From Blastobasis lacticolella (lineage: Eukaryota; Arthropoda; Insecta; Lepidoptera; Blastobasidae), in the NCBI GenBank assembly GCA_905147135.1, contig LR990067.1, positions 9,672,001 through 9,736,000 of the forward strand: a stretch of DNA of 64,000 nt. Reading direction: 5' to 3'. The translations under genes and the position numbers were made by a program. How positions within the stretch are numbered: position 1 is the stretch's first letter; every line of letters begins with the position of its first letter. Shown here in pieces: positions 61,699 through 64,000 of the stretch. The notes beneath the pieces were generated by a model. It was not told the origin of the DNA. It made no database searches and saw only the letters and a list, made by a program, of their open reading frames with translations.

Positions 61699-62349
61699 AT
61701 ATGCGTAGTAATAGCACCTGGTGGCTGCACGATGGGTCAAGAAACTACAACAGAGCAGGAATCAACAACTGAGACCGCTACTATTACCACAGAAGGCTCT
61801 GTTACCGATCAGACCATTGGGCCTACCACAGAGGCCCCTGTTACCGGTCAGACCATTGAGCCTACCACAGAGGCTCCTGTTACCGATCAGACCATTGGAC
61901 CTACCACAGAGGCCCCTGTTACCGATCAGACCATTGAGCCTACCACAGAGGCCCCTGTTACCGATCAGACTACTGGGTCTACCACAGAGGCCCCTGTTAC
62001 CGATCAGACCACTGGGTCTACCACAGAGGCCCTTGTTACCGATCAGAATACTGGGTCTACCACAGAGGCCCCTGTTACCGATCAGACCACTGATCCTACC
62101 GCAGACGCCGCCACTATTTCTACTGATACCACTATTGAGCAGTCCTCTACTATTACATCGGAAGCCACAACCTGGACAACGGAAGATGTTACTACTCCAC
62201 AAGTTATCCAGACTACTCCTGCCAGTCTATGTCCGGAAGGGGCCAGTGGAAATATAAAGCATCCAGATAGATGCGACGGATATATCTGGTGTCCTTTCGA
62301 CATCGCAATATTTTGCCCCAATGGGTTCGAGTTTGATCCTGACACTGGA
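61699..62349 (+). CDS. Exon 16: mucin exon with 13-residue repeats
   Basis: Two hundred and seventeen codons. ICVVIAPGGC closes domain 15 (Ile for Val, acceptor ACAG|ATATGC). The linker is built on a different unit, eight copies of 39 bp encoding TTEAPVTDQTIGP-type repeats (61786-62097). The trailer differs too (TSEATTWTTEDVTTPQVIQT). The CBM14 half is conserved (CPEGASGNIKHPDRCDGYIW) and opens domain 16. Confidence 0.9.
61786..62097 (+). repeat. 39-bp coding minisatellite, eight copies
   Basis: The unit ACCACAGAGGCCCCTGTTAC plus CGATCAGACCATTGGGCCT varies mainly at the last three residues (IGP, IEP, TGS). Confidence 0.9.
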
Positions 62350-63763
62350 GTGAGTATATTAATATATTTTTTGCGGCTATGACGACTGTATGGAATATAG
62401 TTGTGCGGGACCCATATTGTGAAAATTCGCTCATAGGTAGAAATGTGATTGTGTATGGGTGAAGGCCAAAATGTTGACACAAATAACACAATTGTGACAC
62501 AAAACGTTGTGCGATCGCAAAAATCGCACAGTGCGTAAATGTTTAAATTTGGGGTTACATAAAGATCTAAAATAAATAACAAAACCTACATTAACAAAAT
62601 GATAAGCGTTCGTTTTATATGTAATTTATTATTAAAACTAGCAAATCAGACAACAATAGACTTGTTCAGAAAAAATTAAATTAAAAACTTAAAACAATTT
62701 CGGAATTAATGAAAAAATCCGACTCTTCTCTCATTGATGATTTGAGTCTATTTTATCGTAGGTAGAAAAGAAAATAAACAAATTCTTACTCATAATAATC
62801 ATCAGAGCAAAGTGGCGTTCCTGCCTACTCTGCCTATGGGACAGAGGCGAGAGCTTTGTGTAGCTATGTATTTATGGAATCAACATCATCGTCACCCGAA
62901 CGTGTAGTCTGGCTTCTGCGAGGGTCCGCCTTCAGTTTTGTAGACTCTGAGGTCTGTCTGTCAGTGATTTTAGCTCTGCTAAGGAGATCCTAATTTCTAA
63001 TACTTTTATGTGGAGGAAGTCCGAATGTCGTACTTTCCATCACTCGCTGAGCAACTACGAGAAACGAGATCCTTTAACGCGGTACACCGGAGGCCCGCCC
63101 GATGACTTGATCGGCCTAAGTGACGAAGCCATGATGTGGCTCAAGTCTTGTAAAATGGATCTGTAGATTTAATTGTACCTAATATAGTCTTTATTTTTAT
63201 ATTAATATGCCATACGAATAAATAAATATTAATTAAAATTGTAGATAGTTAGATAGACAAACTCTGTGTTGTTCACAAATCTACTAGAATAATAATGTAA
63301 CAGGTATTTTTAAACATTGTAGGCAAAGGTGGCCTTATCGCTACAAGCGATGCCGTGATGACGCATAGTGATTCTTCCAGGCAACCCTTGTCTAGAAAGA
63401 GAAAAAGATAAGCATGAGTCAGACAAGCAACAAAAATAGCATTAATCGTCTACGTAAATACAATAGGTACTATAAGCTACAAATTATACACCTACATAGT
63501 AACATACACAATATAGGCTACAATATAACATAATAATATAATAAATGGTCTGCAGAGGACAATGTTATAATTGTAAACGAAGAGAAGATGGGCATGCAAC
63601 TTGGTTTTAAAAGTTGTAAGTGACTAATTTTCGGAAACTTGTTCCATAAATGAGCGGCCTTCACTGTAAACGAGTCTCCAAAGTACTTAGAAAGTTTAAA
63701 AGGGTCAAATTTTACAACGTATTGTATTTTGGAATCTAACAGCATTTTTCTCCTTTACACCAG
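62350..63763 (+). other. Intron 16
   Basis: It runs from GTGAGT to CACCAG. Apart from a LINE tail at about 63555-63745 (minus strand, SFTVKAAHLWNKFPK), I see nothing recognisable in 62400-63500. Confidence 0.6.
63555..63745 (-). pseudogene. LINE-like C-terminal fragment
   Basis: The minus strand encodes KYFGDSFTVKAAHLWNKFPK, the xxAxxLWNxLP pattern of LINE ORF2 C-termini, without the core. Confidence 0.45.
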
Positions 63764-64000
63764 GCCTGCACGGAAATAGCCCCAGGAGGATGTACTTTAG
63801 GATCCTCGACTGAGGAAACAACACCAAGCCAAGTTACAGAGACGGCATCAACTGCTCAAGACAACCAGAGTCCAGACACAACATCTCACTATGAAACTAC
63901 TACGTCAGATTTCACAAGCGAAGTTACAAGAGAAGCCGTTGTTGATACGACAACATTGACGCCTACTGAAGTAGTCAGTCCATGTCCAGTGGGAGCGACC
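63764..64000 (+). CDS. Exon 17, cut by the window edge
   Basis: Seventy-nine codons are visible. ACTEIAPGGC closes domain 16. The linker is Thr/Ser-rich but not built of the array repeats, and SPCPVGAT starts the next CBM14. As the least repetitive exon since exon 3, it suggests that the array is bounded by older exons on both sides. No donor or stop is inside the window. Confidence 0.8.

Larger units (their letters stand above)
20627..64000 (+). other. Giant mucin-peritrophin gene (partial at both ends, 17 exons seen)
   Basis: This entry marks the whole transcription unit. Seventeen exons can be joined with every visible intron in phase 0, giving about 5,500 codons without a stop. Domain order is signal peptide, CBM14, CBM14, then repeated mucin linker plus CBM14, for 16 complete six-cysteine domains and a seventeenth cut by the window edge. 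CBM14 (peritrophin-A) domains bind chitin. Thr/Pro-rich repeats are O-glycosylation platforms. Insect intestinal mucins of the peritrophic matrix combine the two. The initiator exon, the terminal exon, promoter and poly(A) site lie outside what I can identify. Expression in midgut versus other chitinous linings cannot be told from sequence. Confidence 0.85.

Noticed and set aside
26694..62382. Each long + strand mucin ORF as a separate intronless gene starting at ATGGGTCAAGG
   Set aside because: All share upstream in-frame CBM14 code preceded by a consensus acceptor and end at GGA|GTGAGT. The apparent stops are intronic, and only joined exons complete the cysteine pattern.

Overview
The window looks like nuclear DNA of a lepidopteran insect (moth or butterfly). 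It is AT-rich, its genes are split by spliceosomal introns, and it is crowded with the transposon classes typical of that order: tRNA-headed SINEs, jockey/R1- and RTE-like LINE tails, MITEs, a hAT and a small Helitron. I name no species.

Bases 1 to about 20,600 hold no host exon that I can support. They are layered transposon debris: an endogenous env (Baculo_F-type) remnant near the left end, LINE 3' tails, SINEs, several palindromic MITEs, a Helitron-like element, a complete-looking hAT at 16836-18904 with 8-bp target duplications and a second transposon nested in it, and two diverged fragments of the retrotransposon family that recurs further right.

Bases 20,627 to the right edge are one giant gene on the + strand, open at both ends (the first exon is to the left, the last to the right). 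Seventeen exons are recognisable. Every intron whose two ends I see is phase 0, and the joined exons stay open for about 5,500 codons. Exon 1 carries a signal-peptide core and half a chitin-binding peritrophin-A (CBM14) domain. Every later exon has the same layout: the last third of a CBM14 domain (Cys5-Cys6), a Thr/Pro-rich mucin linker made of 13-, 29- or 30-residue repeats, then the first two thirds of the next CBM14 domain (Cys1-Cys4). The intron always falls one codon before Cys5. Sixteen complete CBM14 domains result. The product should be a secreted, heavily O-glycosylated, chitin-cross-linking mucin of the peritrophic-matrix or insect intestinal mucin type.

The middle of the gene (exons 6-13) grew by segmental duplication of a roughly 6.3-7.3 kb unit: exon, intron carrying an antisense retrotransposon, exon, short intron. 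The retrotransposon has an RT, a zinc knuckle and a restriction-like endonuclease. It sits at the same intron position in all four copies and shares the same stop codons, so it was already dead and was carried along passively. A 13,857-bp higher-order shift relates exon 6 to exon 10, including two SINEs in the preceding intron. One copy was later hit by a 4.08-kb TIR transposon (TA duplication, 31-bp perfect TIRs). The same intron lost an exon at a junction that carries a fold-back templated insertion.
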